In this document: positions 1 through 8,708 of the stretch, one piece after another
Numbering within the stretch: position 1 is the stretch's first letter
Layout: each line of letters starts with the position of its first letter
Assembly (NCBI RefSeq): GCF_011250635.1
Contig: NZ_JAANNP010000003.1
Span: 142,121 to 206,120 of the forward strand
Source of the DNA: Motilibacter deserti
GTDB taxonomy: Bacteria; Actinomycetota; Actinomycetes; Motilibacterales; Motilibacteraceae
DNA: 64,000 nt
Direction: 5' to 3'
Position numbers and translations under genes: made by a program
The notes under the pieces: model-generated
Seen by the model: the letters and a program-made list of their open reading frames with translations, nothing else
The model's database searches: none
Told to the model about the DNA's origin: nothing

Positions 1-1182
1 GCGAGCGTCCGCCGCTTGGGGACGGCCGACCACACCGCCGCCTGGCGGCTGAGCCAGCTCGCGTTCGGCGGGGACCAGCCGCCGCCCGGCCCCGAGGGGC
101 TCCCGACGGCGGGCCTGCGGCGCTGGGGCGTGGTCTCGGCCGACGGGGCGCTGCTGGCGAAGGCGACCGACCGGGAGCAGGATCACTGGTTCGGCGGCCG
201 GTTGGTCGCGGCGAGCGGGATCGCCGGCGTGGCCGTGGCCCCCGAGGCACGCGGGGAGGGGCACGCACGCCGGCTGCTCGCGACGGTGCTCGAGGCGGCG
301 CGTGAGCGCGGGGCGGCGGTCAGCACGCTCTTCCGGACCGCGCCGCAGCTCTATCGACGGCTGGGCTACGAGCACTGCGGGGCGCTCACGTGGACCGCCC
401 TGCCCACGGCCGCGCTCGCCGGGCTGCGCCGGCCCCCGGGCGTCGCGCTCCGTGCGGCGGCCGCGTCCGACGTGCCGTCGATCCGCCGGCTGTACGCCGC
501 GGTGGCCGCGGCCGGCAACGGCTACCTGGCCCGGACCGGCCCGCTGTTCGCGACCTCGGACGAGGACCTGGTCACGGCCTTCGACGGGCTGACGGTGGCG
601 GTCGACGACGACGGCCGGCTGGTCGGCTACTGCTCGTGGGACCGGGGCAAGGGCTACGACGAGGACGCCCGCGTGACGGTCTACGACCTGCTCGGTGCGA
701 CCGGTGGCGCGACGGCGGCCCTGCTCGCGATGCTGGGCAGCTGGGCGAGCGTCGCCCCGACGATCGCGATCCGGCTGCCCGACCCGGACCCGGTGCCGCT
801 GCTCGTCCCGCTGGCTGGGTCCCGCGTCGAGTCGAGCGTCGGCTGGATGCTGCGGGTCCTCGACGCGCCGGCGGCCGTCGCGGCCCGCGGCTGGCCCGTC
901 CACTTGCGCGGCTCGGTCGGGGTGGAGCTGCACGACGAGCTGTGCGGGTGGAACGCGGGCAGCTGGACGCTCGAGGTCGCCGGCGGTGAGGCGCGGCTGG
1001 TGCCGGGAGGCCGGGAGGGCGTACGCCTCGATGTGCGCGGCCTGGCGGTGCTCTATGCCGCGGCGGCGTCGCCAGCCGTCCTGCGCCGGGCGGGGCTGCT
1101 CGACGGCGGGGGCCGGGACGAGGACGCGTTCCTGGCGGCGGCGTTCGCCGGGCCGCCGCCCGCCCTCCTCGACTACTTCTGA
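1..1182 (+). CDS. Eis-like GNAT N-acetyltransferase (5' end outside window)
   Basis: Likely transfers acetyl groups from acetyl-CoA to amines. The Eis family is known for aminoglycoside and peptide acetylation. The frame is open to the left edge, so the true start is upstream; 393 residues are visible against about 400 for Eis. The acetyl-CoA loop VAPEARGEGHARRLL lies near visible residues 79-93. YRRLGYE at about 118-124 contains the Tyr that acts as general acid in Eis. The second half fits the duplicated GNAT plus SCP2-like layout. The protein ends in DYF, and Eis enzymes use an aromatic C-terminal carboxylate in catalysis. The substrate here is unknown. It converges with the HDOD gene 7 bp away. 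Confidence 0.8.
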   Translation, partial: ASVRRLGTADHTAAWRLSQLAFGGDQPPPGPEGLPTAGLRRWGVVSADGALLAKATDREQDHWFGGRLVAASGIAGVAVAPEARGEGHARRLLATVLEAARERGAAVSTLFRTAPQLYRRLGYEHCGALTWTALPTAALAGLRRPPGVALRAAAASDVPSIRRLYAAVAAAGNGYLARTGPLFATSDEDLVTAFDGLTVAVDDDGRLVGYCSWDRGKGYDEDARVTVYDLLGATGGATAALLAMLGSWASVAPTIAIRLPDPDPVPLLVPLAGSRVESSVGWMLRVLDAPAAVAARGWPVHLRGSVGVELHDELCGWNAGSWTLEVAGGEARLVPGGREGVRLDVRGLAVLYAAAASPAVLRRAGLLDGGGRDEDAFLAAAFAGPPPALLDYF

Positions 1183-1189
1183 CCCGGTG

Positions 1190-2128
1190 TCAGGCCGTGA
1201 CGGCTTCCTCAAGGTCCGCCGCGGCCTGGGCGAGCCGCGGTAGCAAGGGCGCCATGTCCTCGTCGTCGATCCGGCCCCGGGACAGCCGCTCCAGCGGCAC
1301 GGGCTCGTGCTCGGGGTTCGTGAGCCGCTCTCCGATCTCCAGCGACAGCCGCACGCAGACGGCGGCCGGCGCGACCACGCCCGTCGGGGGCTCGTCGACC
1401 GCTCGCAGGACCTGCGGCATCTCCACCGGGAACGACCAGGCGGCGAGCGCGGCCGACGAGACCTGCGTGTGCCCCATGCCGTAGCGAGCGCGCTCGGCCT
1501 CGAGCAGCCCCGCGCGCCCCGAGGCGGCGGTCAGGAGCCGGGCGTACTCGGGGTCGTGCTGGTTGAGCAGCGCCTGCCCGACCAGCGCCAGCAGCCCGAG
1601 GCAGAAGGTGTCGGGGGCGGGGAGCCCGAATCGCCGAGCCAGCTCGCCGGCGGTCACCGCAGTGGCCGTGGAGCGCTGCCAGAAGCCGGGCGGCAGCGCG
1701 TCGACGTCGTCCAGGCCGGCGGCGGCCACGACGGCGAGGCTGCGGACGGTGGAGAAGCCGACGGCCGTGACCGCGAAGGGGACGGTCCGGACCCGGCCGG
1801 ACAGCCCGTAGTACGCCGAGTTGGCCAGCCGCATCAGCCGGGCCGTCAAGGGGGCGTCCGCGCCGAGCACGCCGGCCAGGCCCGCCGCCGAGACGTTGGG
1901 GTCGTCGGTCAGCGAGATGACGTGCGCGGCCACGGGCCGCCTGGCCGGGACGGCGTCGAGCCCTAGCAGGAGCGTCGTCAGCGAGACGCGCTCGTCGCCG
2001 CCCTCGGCGTCGCCGCCCTCCGCGTCGCCGGCCACCGCGGCCTCCTCCGCCGGGCGGCGCCCGCCGGGCCGCCGGGCAGCCGCGCCGATCCCGTTGCTCC
2101 TGCCCCAGGCCCGGTACACGGTGCTCAT
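1190..2128 (-). CDS. HDOD domain signalling protein
   Basis: 312 residues. HDOD is a non-catalytic HD-like fold found in signalling proteins; the partner here is unknown. Residues 1-50 are low complexity (AEGGD repeats). The HDOD domain runs from about 50 to 250 and contains the helix LMRLANSAYYG at 98-108, typical of the family. No EAL or GGDEF partner domain is present. The ATG at 2128 is preferred because GGGAGGAGGG lies about 10 nt upstream; the frame stays open further upstream but without support. The 215 bp upstream separates it from a divergent Tudor-like gene. Confidence 0.75.
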   Translation of the reverse strand: MSTVYRAWGRSNGIGAAARRPGGRRPAEEAAVAGDAEGGDAEGGDERVSLTTLLLGLDAVPARRPVAAHVISLTDDPNVSAAGLAGVLGADAPLTARLMRLANSAYYGLSGRVRTVPFAVTAVGFSTVRSLAVVAAAGLDDVDALPPGFWQRSTATAVTAGELARRFGLPAPDTFCLGLLALVGQALLNQHDPEYARLLTAASGRAGLLEAERARYGMGHTQVSSAALAAWSFPVEMPQVLRAVDEPPTGVVAPAAVCVRLSLEIGERLTNPEHEPVPLERLSRGRIDDEDMAPLLPRLAQAAADLEEAVTA

Positions 2129-2343
2129 CTGTCGGGATCCCTCCTCCCGCCGCTGCCTCCATGGTCGGTGCCGAGACGACGGATCCGCGGGGTGCGCGCG
2201 ATCTCCACTCGCCCGGCGCAGCCCGTTCGTCCCGGGCCCTTCGGGCGCCGATGAGGGAATCGCCCGCGGTGAGCGGTTTGCCCCAGCTGTGAATCGCTCG
2301 CCGCGACGGGGGTAGGCCACCGGCACCGACGAAGGAGGCCGCC

Positions 2344-2556
2344 ATGGGTGAGGCGCTGCACAAGGGCGACAAGGTCGAATGGAGCTCGCACGGCGGGAAG
2401 GCCGTGGGGAAGGTCGAGGAGAAGATCACCTCCGACACGCACGCGGCAGGCCGGACCGTGCGGGCCAGTGAGGACGACCCGCAGTACCTCGTCAAGTCCG
2501 AGAAGAGCGGCGGGGAGGCGGTCCACAAGCCGGGCGCGCTCCGTCCCGCGGACTGA
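2344..2556 (+). CDS. DUF2945 / HVA1 Tudor-like small protein
   Basis: 70 residues matching the DUF2945 (hypervirulence-associated Tudor-like) family. It starts with the typical HKGDKVEWSSHGGKAVGKV and has a mid-protein segment EDDPQYLVKSEKSG followed by a basic-acidic tail. The family is a small beta-barrel of unknown cellular role, often near stress genes in actinobacteria. The start is clear: AAGGAGG lies 6 nt before the ATG. It is monocistronic, divergent from the HDOD gene and convergent with RNase D. Confidence 0.8.
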   Translation: MGEALHKGDKVEWSSHGGKAVGKVEEKITSDTHAAGRTVRASEDDPQYLVKSEKSGGEAVHKPGALRPAD

Positions 2557-2593
2557 CCTCACGCCGGGGTCCCGGTCGCGGGGCGCCTGCCCG

Positions 2594-3865
2594 TCAGTCG
2601 CCCCGCTGCTCGGCCGCGCCCGCCGGCTCCCGCCCCGCACGGTCGAGCGCGCCGGTCAACGGCGAGGCCGTCAGCCGCACCTGCCACTCGCGGGCGCCGT
2701 GGCGGCGCAGGAAGCCCGCGACCGTCGCCACGTCGACCGACTCCGGCGGCGCCCAGGCCAGCCGGCGGACGGTGTCCGGAGTCAGGAGGTTCTCGACCGG
2801 GAGCTCGTGCTCGTCGGCGAGCGCGCCGACGGCCGCCCGCGCGGCCGCGAGCCGGGCCGCCGCCGCCGGGTCGCGGTCCGGCCAGGAACGGGCCGGGGGA
2901 GGGCTGTCGTGCGGGGGCGACACCTCGGGGAGCGTCGACTCGGCAGCGTCGAGGCCGCGGCGGATCGCGTCCACCCACAGGCCCGCGCGGCGCCGGGTCG
3001 AGCGCCCGCCGAACACCGGCAGCGCGAGCAGGTCGGGCACGCTGCGCGGGGAGGCGAGGGCGGCCTCCACGATCGCGGCGTCCGGCAGCACGCGGCCGGG
3101 AGCGACGTCGCGGTCGCGGGCGACGCCGTCGCGGGCCTGCCAGAGCTCGCGCACGACGGCGAGCTGGCGGCGCTTGCGGATGCGGTGCAGCCCCGAGGTC
3201 CGGCGCCAGGGGTCGGTCCGCGGGGCGGGGGGAGGCGCGGCGGCGAGCGCGGCGAACTCCTCGCGTGCCCACTCGAGCTTGCCCGCCGCGCGCAGCCGCT
3301 CCTCGAGGACGTCGCGCAGCTCCACCAGGACCTCGACGTCGAGAGCGGCGTAGCGCAGCCAAGGCTCGGGCAGCGGGCGGGTCGACCAGTCGGCGGCCGC
3401 GTGCCCCTTCTCGAGCGCGTAGCCGAGGACATCCAGCACCATCGCGCCCAGCCCGACGCGCGGCATGCCGAGCAGGCGGCCGGCCAGCTCGGTGTCGAAC
3501 AACAGGGTCGGGCGCATGCCGATCTCGGCGAGGCAGGGAAGGTCCTGGCTGGCCGCGTGCAGCACCCATTCGGTGTCGGCCAGCGCGGCCCCCAGGCCGC
3601 TGAGGTCGGACAGTGCGATGGGGTCGATCAAGGCCGTCCCGGCGCCGGCGCGGCGCAGCTGGACGAGGTAGGCCCGGGCCGAGTAGCGGTAGCCGGACGC
3701 GCGCTCGGCGTCGATGGCGACGGGGCCGCTGCCCGCGGCGAACGCCGCGACCGCCTCCTCGAGCTCGCCGGCGGCCTCGAGCGGGGCGGGGACGCCGTCG
3801 CGCGGCTCGAGGAACGGGGCGGCGTCCTCCTCGCTGCTCGGTCCCGCCTCGGCGCGTGAAGTCAT
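2594..3865 (-). CDS. rnd: Ribonuclease D (DEDDy exonuclease plus HRDC)
   Basis: 3'-5' exoribonuclease acting on tRNA and other structured RNA ends. 423 residues. The three DEDD motifs are visible: D52 and E54 (AIDAE), D108 (HAASQD), and Y172 with D176 (RYAALD), which is the DEDDy class. An HRDC nucleic-acid-binding domain follows at about 235-315. The ATG at 3865 gives the normal N-terminus; the frame upstream is open but lacks conserved sequence. The order RNase D, response regulator, DUF3000, hemE on neighbouring coordinates is, from memory, also found in Streptomyces. Confidence 0.88.
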   Translation of the reverse strand: MTSRAEAGPSSEEDAAPFLEPRDGVPAPLEAAGELEEAVAAFAAGSGPVAIDAERASGYRYSARAYLVQLRRAGAGTALIDPIALSDLSGLGAALADTEWVLHAASQDLPCLAEIGMRPTLLFDTELAGRLLGMPRVGLGAMVLDVLGYALEKGHAAADWSTRPLPEPWLRYAALDVEVLVELRDVLEERLRAAGKLEWAREEFAALAAAPPPAPRTDPWRRTSGLHRIRKRRQLAVVRELWQARDGVARDRDVAPGRVLPDAAIVEAALASPRSVPDLLALPVFGGRSTRRRAGLWVDAIRRGLDAAESTLPEVSPPHDSPPPARSWPDRDPAAAARLAAARAAVGALADEHELPVENLLTPDTVRRLAWAPPESVDVATVAGFLRRHGAREWQVRLTASPLTGALDRAGREPAGAAEQRGD

Positions 3866-4025
3866 GGACCGAACCGTACGACTACGCAGCCCTGTGTCGT
3901 GCGACGGCGCTCCGGCGCGCCGCCGGCGCCGCCCCCGACTGCCGTCCGGTGCCGGGCACGCGGACGCCCGCTGGCGCACCCGCGAGGGGCGCGGCCGGCG
4001 GGCAGGCGCAGCGCCACCGGCACGG

Positions 4026-4673
4026 TCAGTCGATCGCTCCGGCACGCAGCGCGACCATGACCATCTCCGCCCGGTCGCCCGTGCCGAGCTTGCGGGCGAT
4101 GCGGGCCAGGTGGCTCTTGACCGTCAGCGCGGACAGGCCGAGCGCCTCACCGACGTCCTTGTTGGACTGGCCGTCGGCCACGAGGGAGAGGACCTCGAGC
4201 TCGCGGGTCGACAGCTGGGCGACCGCGCCGCGGGACGCGGGACGCGCGTCGACCGGGCGCAGCGGCCCGCCCGTCAGCGGCTGCGCGGGCAGCGCGGGGA
4301 CCGGGTCGCCGGACACGACGAAGCCACGGGCACCGGCCGTCAGGGCGGCGCGCACCGCGTACGGGTCGGGGTTGCCGGCGAGGACGACCCCGTGCTGCCA
4401 GCCGGCCGAGCGCAGCTCGGACAGCAGGCCGAGGCCCACGCCGTCGGGCAGGGCGGTGGCGACGACGGCCAGGTCACGGCTCGCGCTGCTGCGCGAGCGG
4501 GCGCGGGCCTCCGCTGCGCTGGCGGCCTCGAGGACGTCACGCGCGCCCAGGGCGCGCAGGGTGCGCGCGACCGACTCACGGGCGAACGGGTTGCCTACGA
4601 CGACGAGCGCCGTGAAACGGGCCGGGCGACCGGTGGGCAATGCCCCGGTCGCGCGGTCGACGAGTGTCGTCAT
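4026..4673 (-). CDS. LuxR-type response regulator with degenerate receiver
   Basis: 215 residues: an N-terminal receiver-like domain (about 20-135) and a C-terminal LuxR/NarL helix-turn-helix (about 150-200, STRELEVLSLVADGQSNKDV and TVKSHLARI). The receiver lacks its chemistry. The acidic pair is replaced by GN (VVVGNPF), the phospho-acceptor position in VVATALP is Ala72 rather than Asp, and the usual Lys is Ser in GFVVSGD. It should therefore bind DNA without classical aspartate phosphorylation. GGAGG 7 nt before the ATG fixes the start. No histidine kinase gene is adjacent. Confidence 0.85.
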   Translation of the reverse strand: MTTLVDRATGALPTGRPARFTALVVVGNPFARESVARTLRALGARDVLEAASAAEARARSRSSASRDLAVVATALPDGVGLGLLSELRSAGWQHGVVLAGNPDPYAVRAALTAGARGFVVSGDPVPALPAQPLTGGPLRPVDARPASRGAVAQLSTRELEVLSLVADGQSNKDVGEALGLSALTVKSHLARIARKLGTGDRAEMVMVALRAGAID

Positions 4674-4802
4674 GGTGATCCTCCGTGATCGAACCTGCCT
4701 AGCTCCTGACTCCCTCATCGGCGAGCCGGAGGCCGGGCTGAAGCTTTCGGCGGCGCTGCGCCGCGTCACGGAGTGGACGAACCGTCACTAAACGGACGGC
4801 TT

Positions 4803-5453
4803 CTAGCGACGGCTCCCAAGCAGTGCGACCCCCGGCGGCAGCGGCGGCAGCCCGGCGGAGCTCGCGCACAGCTGCGCGAACGCGGAGACGTGCGCGTGCA
4901 GAGGGTGGTCGGGAGAACTGCTGTCCGGGCCCGTCCTGAGGGTGTGGCCGAGGTCGATGTCGGCCGGGGTCCACGAGGCCCTGAGCTCCAGCTGTGCGGT
5001 CGCCCGCTCCGCCATCGCCCCGAAGCCCTCGGACGTCACCCGGGTGACCGTTCCGCTGAGGTTGGCCGCCCGCGCCCCGTTCGCCTCGAGCGCCTCTTCG
5101 AGCCACGCCCAGCCCACCCGCGGAAGCAGCGGGTCCGCGGCCATCTCGAGCTCGAGCTCGGCCCGCACGTACGCGACGAGGCGCGTCGTGCCCTGCCAAG
5201 CCTCGTGCCCGGCCGGGTCGTGCAGCAGGACCAGGCGGCCTGTCGCCGCCTCCTCGCCGTCGACGAGCACGTCGGCGGTCAGTGCCGCACTGAAGGGGGC
5301 GAGCCGCTGCGGCCCGGCCGTCTCCTCCAGCTCCACCTCGGGCCGGACCCGGACGTCGCGCAGCCCGCCTCGCAGCCGCAGCCAGGCGGCCTGCTCCGGC
5401 GAGAGCGTGCCCTCGGCGGCCGGCGGCTGGGGCGGGACCTGCGAGCCTGCCAT
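4803..5453 (-). CDS. DUF3000 domain protein
   Basis: 216 residues resembling the actinobacterial DUF3000 family; molecular function is unknown. No signal peptide or membrane segment is seen. The centre has a regular alternating pattern typical of a soluble alpha/beta protein (VELEETAGPQRLAPFSAALT, then VLLHDPAGHEAWQG). The ATG at 5453 is chosen because family similarity begins there. It lies between a small cysteine-rich gene and the atypical response regulator, all on the minus strand, so co-transcription is possible; 129 bp separate it from the regulator. Confidence 0.75.
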   Translation of the reverse strand: MAGSQVPPQPPAAEGTLSPEQAAWLRLRGGLRDVRVRPEVELEETAGPQRLAPFSAALTADVLVDGEEAATGRLVLLHDPAGHEAWQGTTRLVAYVRAELELEMAADPLLPRVGWAWLEEALEANGARAANLSGTVTRVTSEGFGAMAERATAQLELRASWTPADIDLGHTLRTGPDSSSPDHPLHAHVSAFAQLCASSAGLPPLPPGVALLGSRR

Positions 5454-5479
5454 GCTTCCCGCCGCCCGGGGAGCGGTCC

Positions 5480-5764
5480 TCAGGCGGTACGGGGGAGCGT
5501 CGACCATCGGGCAGCCGTCTCGTCGGTGGGCAGGGGCACGGCGGTGCGCGCCCGGAAGCGCGCGGCCGACGGCGCGGGGTCGGGCGCGGGGTCGGTGAGG
5601 CCGACCACGACCGCACTGCCGCAGTCGGTGCAGGCCAGGTCGGGACAGTCGGTGTGGCCCTCTCCGCAGGGCGGCGCCTCGAAGGCGCGCGGGCCCCCGC
5701 ACTCGGCGCAGTCGAGCAGGTGAAGGGGACGCATCGTCACGGTGCTCAGTGAGACAGTGGTCAT
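5480..5764 (-). CDS. Small cysteine-rich (zinc-ribbon-like) protein
   Basis: 94 residues. Two cysteine pairs, CAEC and CTDC (with further [11 protein letters not shown]-like residues between), look like a treble-clef or zinc-ribbon site. The C-terminal third is Pro/Ala-rich. Function is not recognised. GGAGGAGG lies 5 nt before the ATG at 5764, strong support for translation. It is transcribed towards the DUF3000 gene (26 bp gap) and divergently from hemE, so it probably shares the regulatory region with hemE. Confidence 0.65.
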   Translation of the reverse strand: MTTVSLSTVTMRPLHLLDCAECGGPRAFEAPPCGEGHTDCPDLACTDCGSAVVVGLTDPAPDPAPSAARFRARTAVPLPTDETAARWSTLPRTA

Positions 5765-5990
5765 GAGGCCTCCTCCGGCCGGGCCGCCCGCACAGGGATG
5801 TCGTCGGGTGGCACGGTTGCTTCGCCGAACGCCCTCACCGTCGCACGAGCCACCGACAGAACGCCGTCAGCGCCGCGGGCCGGGCGTGTCGCGCCCGGCG
5901 TGTCGCGGCTTCCCGCCGCTGGCGTCGGTGCACCGGCGCTGGCGCGCGGACGGTTCGCGGCACCCGCTGCGCTCTGGGAGCATTGAGCCG

Positions 5991-7136
5991 GTGAGCAGCC
6001 CTGTCGCCGACGTCCCCGCCTCCCTCCCGCCGACGCCCGCCGCGGGGCCGAGGCCCGGCTCCTCCGTCCCGGTCGGGGCGTCCCGCCCGGCCGCGGGCTG
6101 GCGCGACCGGCCCGGCGACCCGTCACCGTTCCTCGCGGCCTGCCGCGGCGAGCGCGGGTCGTGGACGCCGGTCTGGTTCATGCGGCAGGCGGGACGCTCG
6201 CTGCCGGAGTACCGCCGCGTCCGCGAGGGTGTGCCGATGCTCGAGAGCTGCGCGCGTCCCGACCTCGTCGTCGAGATCACCATGCAGCCGGTGCGTCGCT
6301 ACGGGGTCGACGCCGCGATCTTCTACAGCGACATCGTCGTCCCGCTGAAGGCGATCGGGCTGGACCTCGACATCGTGCAAGGGGTCGGGCCGGTGATCGC
6401 CGAGCCGATCCGCACGGCCGCCGACGTCGAGCGGCTGCGCCCGCTGGAGCCGGACGACGTCGCATACGTCACCGAGGCCGTGCGGGGGCTGGTCGGCCAG
6501 CTCGGGGCCACGCCCCTCATCGGCTTCGCCGGGGCGCCGTTCACCCTGGCCAGCTACCTCGTGGAGGGCGGGCCGTCCAAGGACCACGCCCGCACCAAGG
6601 CCCTCATGCTCGGCGAGCCGGCGGTGTGGGCGGCCCTGATGGAGCGGCTGGCCGGCATCAGCGCCGCGTTCTTGCAGGTGCAGGTCGACGCGGGCGCGCG
6701 AGCCGTGCAGCTCTTCGACTCCTGGGCCGGTGTGCTTCCGCGGCGGATGTACGCCGAGCACGTGGCCCCCTGGTCGGCGCAGGTGCTCGCCCGGCTCGAG
6801 GGCCAGGTGCCGCGGATCCACTTCGGCGTCGGGACGGGTGAGCTGCTCGCCGACATGGCCGGGGCGGGGGCCGACGTCATGGGCGTCGACTTCCGGGTGC
6901 CGCTCGACGAGGCCGCTCGCCGCGTCGGCGCGGAGCGCCCGCTGCAGGGCAACCTCGACTCGGCCGTCGTGCTCGCGCCGTGGCCGGTGGTCGAGCGCGA
7001 GGCGCGCCGCGTCCTGGGGGAGGCGCGCGAGCTGCCCGGGCACATCTTCAACCTCGGGCACGGCGTGCTCCCGGCGTCGGACCCGGACGTCCTCGCCCGG
7101 CTCGTCGAGCTGGTCCACACCGAGACGGCGCGGTAG
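5991..7136 (+). CDS. hemE: Uroporphyrinogen III decarboxylase
   Basis: Decarboxylates the four acetate side chains of uroporphyrinogen III to give coproporphyrinogen III. 381 residues from the GTG at 5991, slightly longer than the usual 340-360 because of a Pro/Ala-rich N-terminal extension. Signatures [16 protein letters not shown] (60-75) and [16 protein letters not shown] are intact. The start is uncertain since the frame is open back to 5742; GGGAG lies about 10 nt before the GTG. hemG and hemQ of the same pathway lie 3.3 kb downstream, separated by the PRC-barrel and lipoprotein genes. Confidence 0.93.
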   Translation: MSSPVADVPASLPPTPAAGPRPGSSVPVGASRPAAGWRDRPGDPSPFLAACRGERGSWTPVWFMRQAGRSLPEYRRVREGVPMLESCARPDLVVEITMQPVRRYGVDAAIFYSDIVVPLKAIGLDLDIVQGVGPVIAEPIRTAADVERLRPLEPDDVAYVTEAVRGLVGQLGATPLIGFAGAPFTLASYLVEGGPSKDHARTKALMLGEPAVWAALMERLAGISAAFLQVQVDAGARAVQLFDSWAGVLPRRMYAEHVAPWSAQVLARLEGQVPRIHFGVGTGELLADMAGAGADVMGVDFRVPLDEAARRVGAERPLQGNLDSAVVLAPWPVVEREARRVLGEARELPGHIFNLGHGVLPASDPDVLARLVELVHTETAR

Positions 7137-7276
7137 CAGCGCCGGACCCGGCGGGCATCGAAGCGGCCGGCCGGGCCGGGCTCGGCCCGTGCCGGCGTGT
7201 GGTTCCGTCCGGCCGGGATGGGTAGCGGTTCCTGCGAAGGCGCGCCGTCGGGCGCGGCCGACGCGAGGAGGAACGG

Positions 7277-7693
7277 ATGAGCGGGCCGGACGAGATCGTC
7301 CCCGGCGTGACGGTGCGAGACGAGGACGGCGGGGTCGTCGGTGCCGTACGGCTGGTCTATGCCGACGACGAGACACGGCGGCCGGAGTGGGTCGTGATCG
7401 ACCTCGAGGAGGGAGCCCGCTTCGTGCCGGTCTTCCCCGCCGTCGTGCGCGACGGCGAGGTCCACGTGCCGTTCTCCGCGGCGACGATCGCATCGGCCCC
7501 GTACTTCGACCCCGACGCGGGGCACCTGTTCCGGCAGAACGAGGCGGACCTCTACGACCACTACGACCTGCCCTACGACCGGACCGCGATCCTCGCGGTG
7601 GGGCAGCCGAACGCCGAGGACTACACCTCCGGTCAGCCCGCGCCGGGCACGCAGCCGACGCACTCGGCCCAGGCACCCGGGGGCGCGCTGTGA
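7277..7693 (+). CDS. PRC-barrel domain protein A
   Basis: 138 residues with an N-terminal PRC-barrel-type beta domain (about 8-85; VVGAVRLVYADDETRRPEWV) and a disordered, acidic/Pro-rich tail. PRC-barrels are small beta-barrels found in RimM and in stand-alone proteins of unknown role. GAGGAGGAA lies 4 nt before the ATG. Its stop overlaps the next start (GTGA), so translation of the following gene is probably coupled. First of a three-gene cluster that ends with a second PRC-barrel protein. Confidence 0.75.
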   Translation: MSGPDEIVPGVTVRDEDGGVVGAVRLVYADDETRRPEWVVIDLEEGARFVPVFPAVVRDGEVHVPFSAATIASAPYFDPDAGHLFRQNEADLYDHYDLPYDRTAILAVGQPNAEDYTSGQPAPGTQPTHSAQAPGGAL

Positions 7694-8055
7694 CTTCGGG
7701 AGCCTCGGAGCAGGACAGCACCGTCGACCCGGCGCTGCACGGCGAGGCCTCGCCGCACGCCGCGACGACGGTCGGCGGCCAGAGCAGCCGGATCAGCGGC
7801 GACGAGCCCGGCCTGGAGGGCGCCGACGCCGAGCCGCGGCCGACCGACGGCGGGCAGCCGGCGTACGAAGGCCATCTGCCGAGCCCGGGAGCGCCCACGC
7901 CGGCCCAGACCGGTGGGCTGTCCCCGCGCGAGGAGATCCAGCAGGCGGTGGACATCGAGCTGAGCGGGGAGCAGTTGAGCGCCGAGCAGTCGGCGCGGCG
8001 GGCAGAGGGCGAGCGGTACGCGGCGGGCAACGCCGCCGGCGAGAACGCGAGGTGA
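7690..8055 (+). CDS. Small acidic, probably disordered protein
   Basis: 121 residues from a GTG overlapping the stop of the PRC-barrel A gene. Composition is dominated by Ala, Gly, Glu, Ser and Pro. The only ordered-looking stretch is near the C-terminus (SPREEIQQAVDIELSGEQLS), probably a helix. No family recognised. Coupling on both sides (GTGA into it and GTGA out of it) indicates that it belongs to the same operon and may act with the PRC-barrel proteins. Confidence 0.55.
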   Translation: MTSGASEQDSTVDPALHGEASPHAATTVGGQSSRISGDEPGLEGADAEPRPTDGGQPAYEGHLPSPGAPTPAQTGGLSPREEIQQAVDIELSGEQLSAEQSARRAEGERYAAGNAAGENAR

Positions 8056-8678
8056 GCCAGATGGTCGACAGCGAGCTGATCCAGCGCCTCATGGGCGTCG
8101 AGGTCCACGGGAGCGACAAGACCCTCATCGGCCGGGTCGCGGAGGTCTATCTCGACGACGACAGCGGCGTCCCGGCCTTTGTCACGGTGAACAGGGGAGC
8201 GCTCTCCTCCCGGCAGGCGTTCGTCCCGCTCGCCGGGGTGAAGGAGGGGAAGACCGGCCTCGTCGTGGCCTGGCCCGCGGACAAGGTCAAGGACGCCCCG
8301 AGCGTCACCGCGAGCGGTGGCGGCATCACGCCCGAGCAGCGTGACGAGCTGCTGCGCTACTACGAGGTGACGCGGGAGGACGTCGCGCGCGGCCCGCAGC
8401 TGCCGATGAAGTCGGGAGACCTCTCGGGCGCGCACGGCGGCGAGGTGACGATCGGCACCGGCCCGGACGGGACGCGGACCGGCACGGCAGGGTTCAACAG
8501 CGCGGCGGGGACCGCCTCGCTGCGCGAGCGGGGCACGGACGCGGGCGACAGCTACGACCCGAAGGAGTACTACGCCGTCAGCGACTCCGGCGAGCACCTG
8601 CCCATCGAGGTCGACGCGGCCGGCCAGCACGTGGTGGACGTGTCCGTGCGCGAGCGGCAGCGCGACCAGCAGCCCTGA
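8052..8678 (+). CDS. PRC-barrel domain protein B
   Basis: 208 residues with an N-terminal PRC-barrel (about 8-90; TLIGRVAEVYLDDDSGVPAF then AFVPLAGVKEGKTGLVV). A short helical segment follows with PEQRDELLRYYEVTRED, as in many actinobacterial PRC-barrel proteins, then a low-complexity tail. Start at the GTG at 8052, overlapping the previous stop; an in-frame ATG at 8061 is an alternative. It ends 30 bp from the convergent methyltransferase-like gene. Role unknown; related stand-alone proteins are usually described as stress or desiccation linked, which is not shown here. Confidence 0.75.
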   Translation: MSQMVDSELIQRLMGVEVHGSDKTLIGRVAEVYLDDDSGVPAFVTVNRGALSSRQAFVPLAGVKEGKTGLVVAWPADKVKDAPSVTASGGGITPEQRDELLRYYEVTREDVARGPQLPMKSGDLSGAHGGEVTIGTGPDGTRTGTAGFNSAAGTASLRERGTDAGDSYDPKEYYAVSDSGEHLPIEVDAAGQHVVDVSVRERQRDQQP

Positions 8679-8708
8679 CCCTCGGGCGGCACCGGGCGGC
8701 ACCGGGCG

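Noticed and set aside
6123-8702. 859-codon minus-strand frame opposite hemE and the PRC cluster
   Set aside because: No domain or ribosome-binding site; hemE and the PRC genes have clear motifs and starts.
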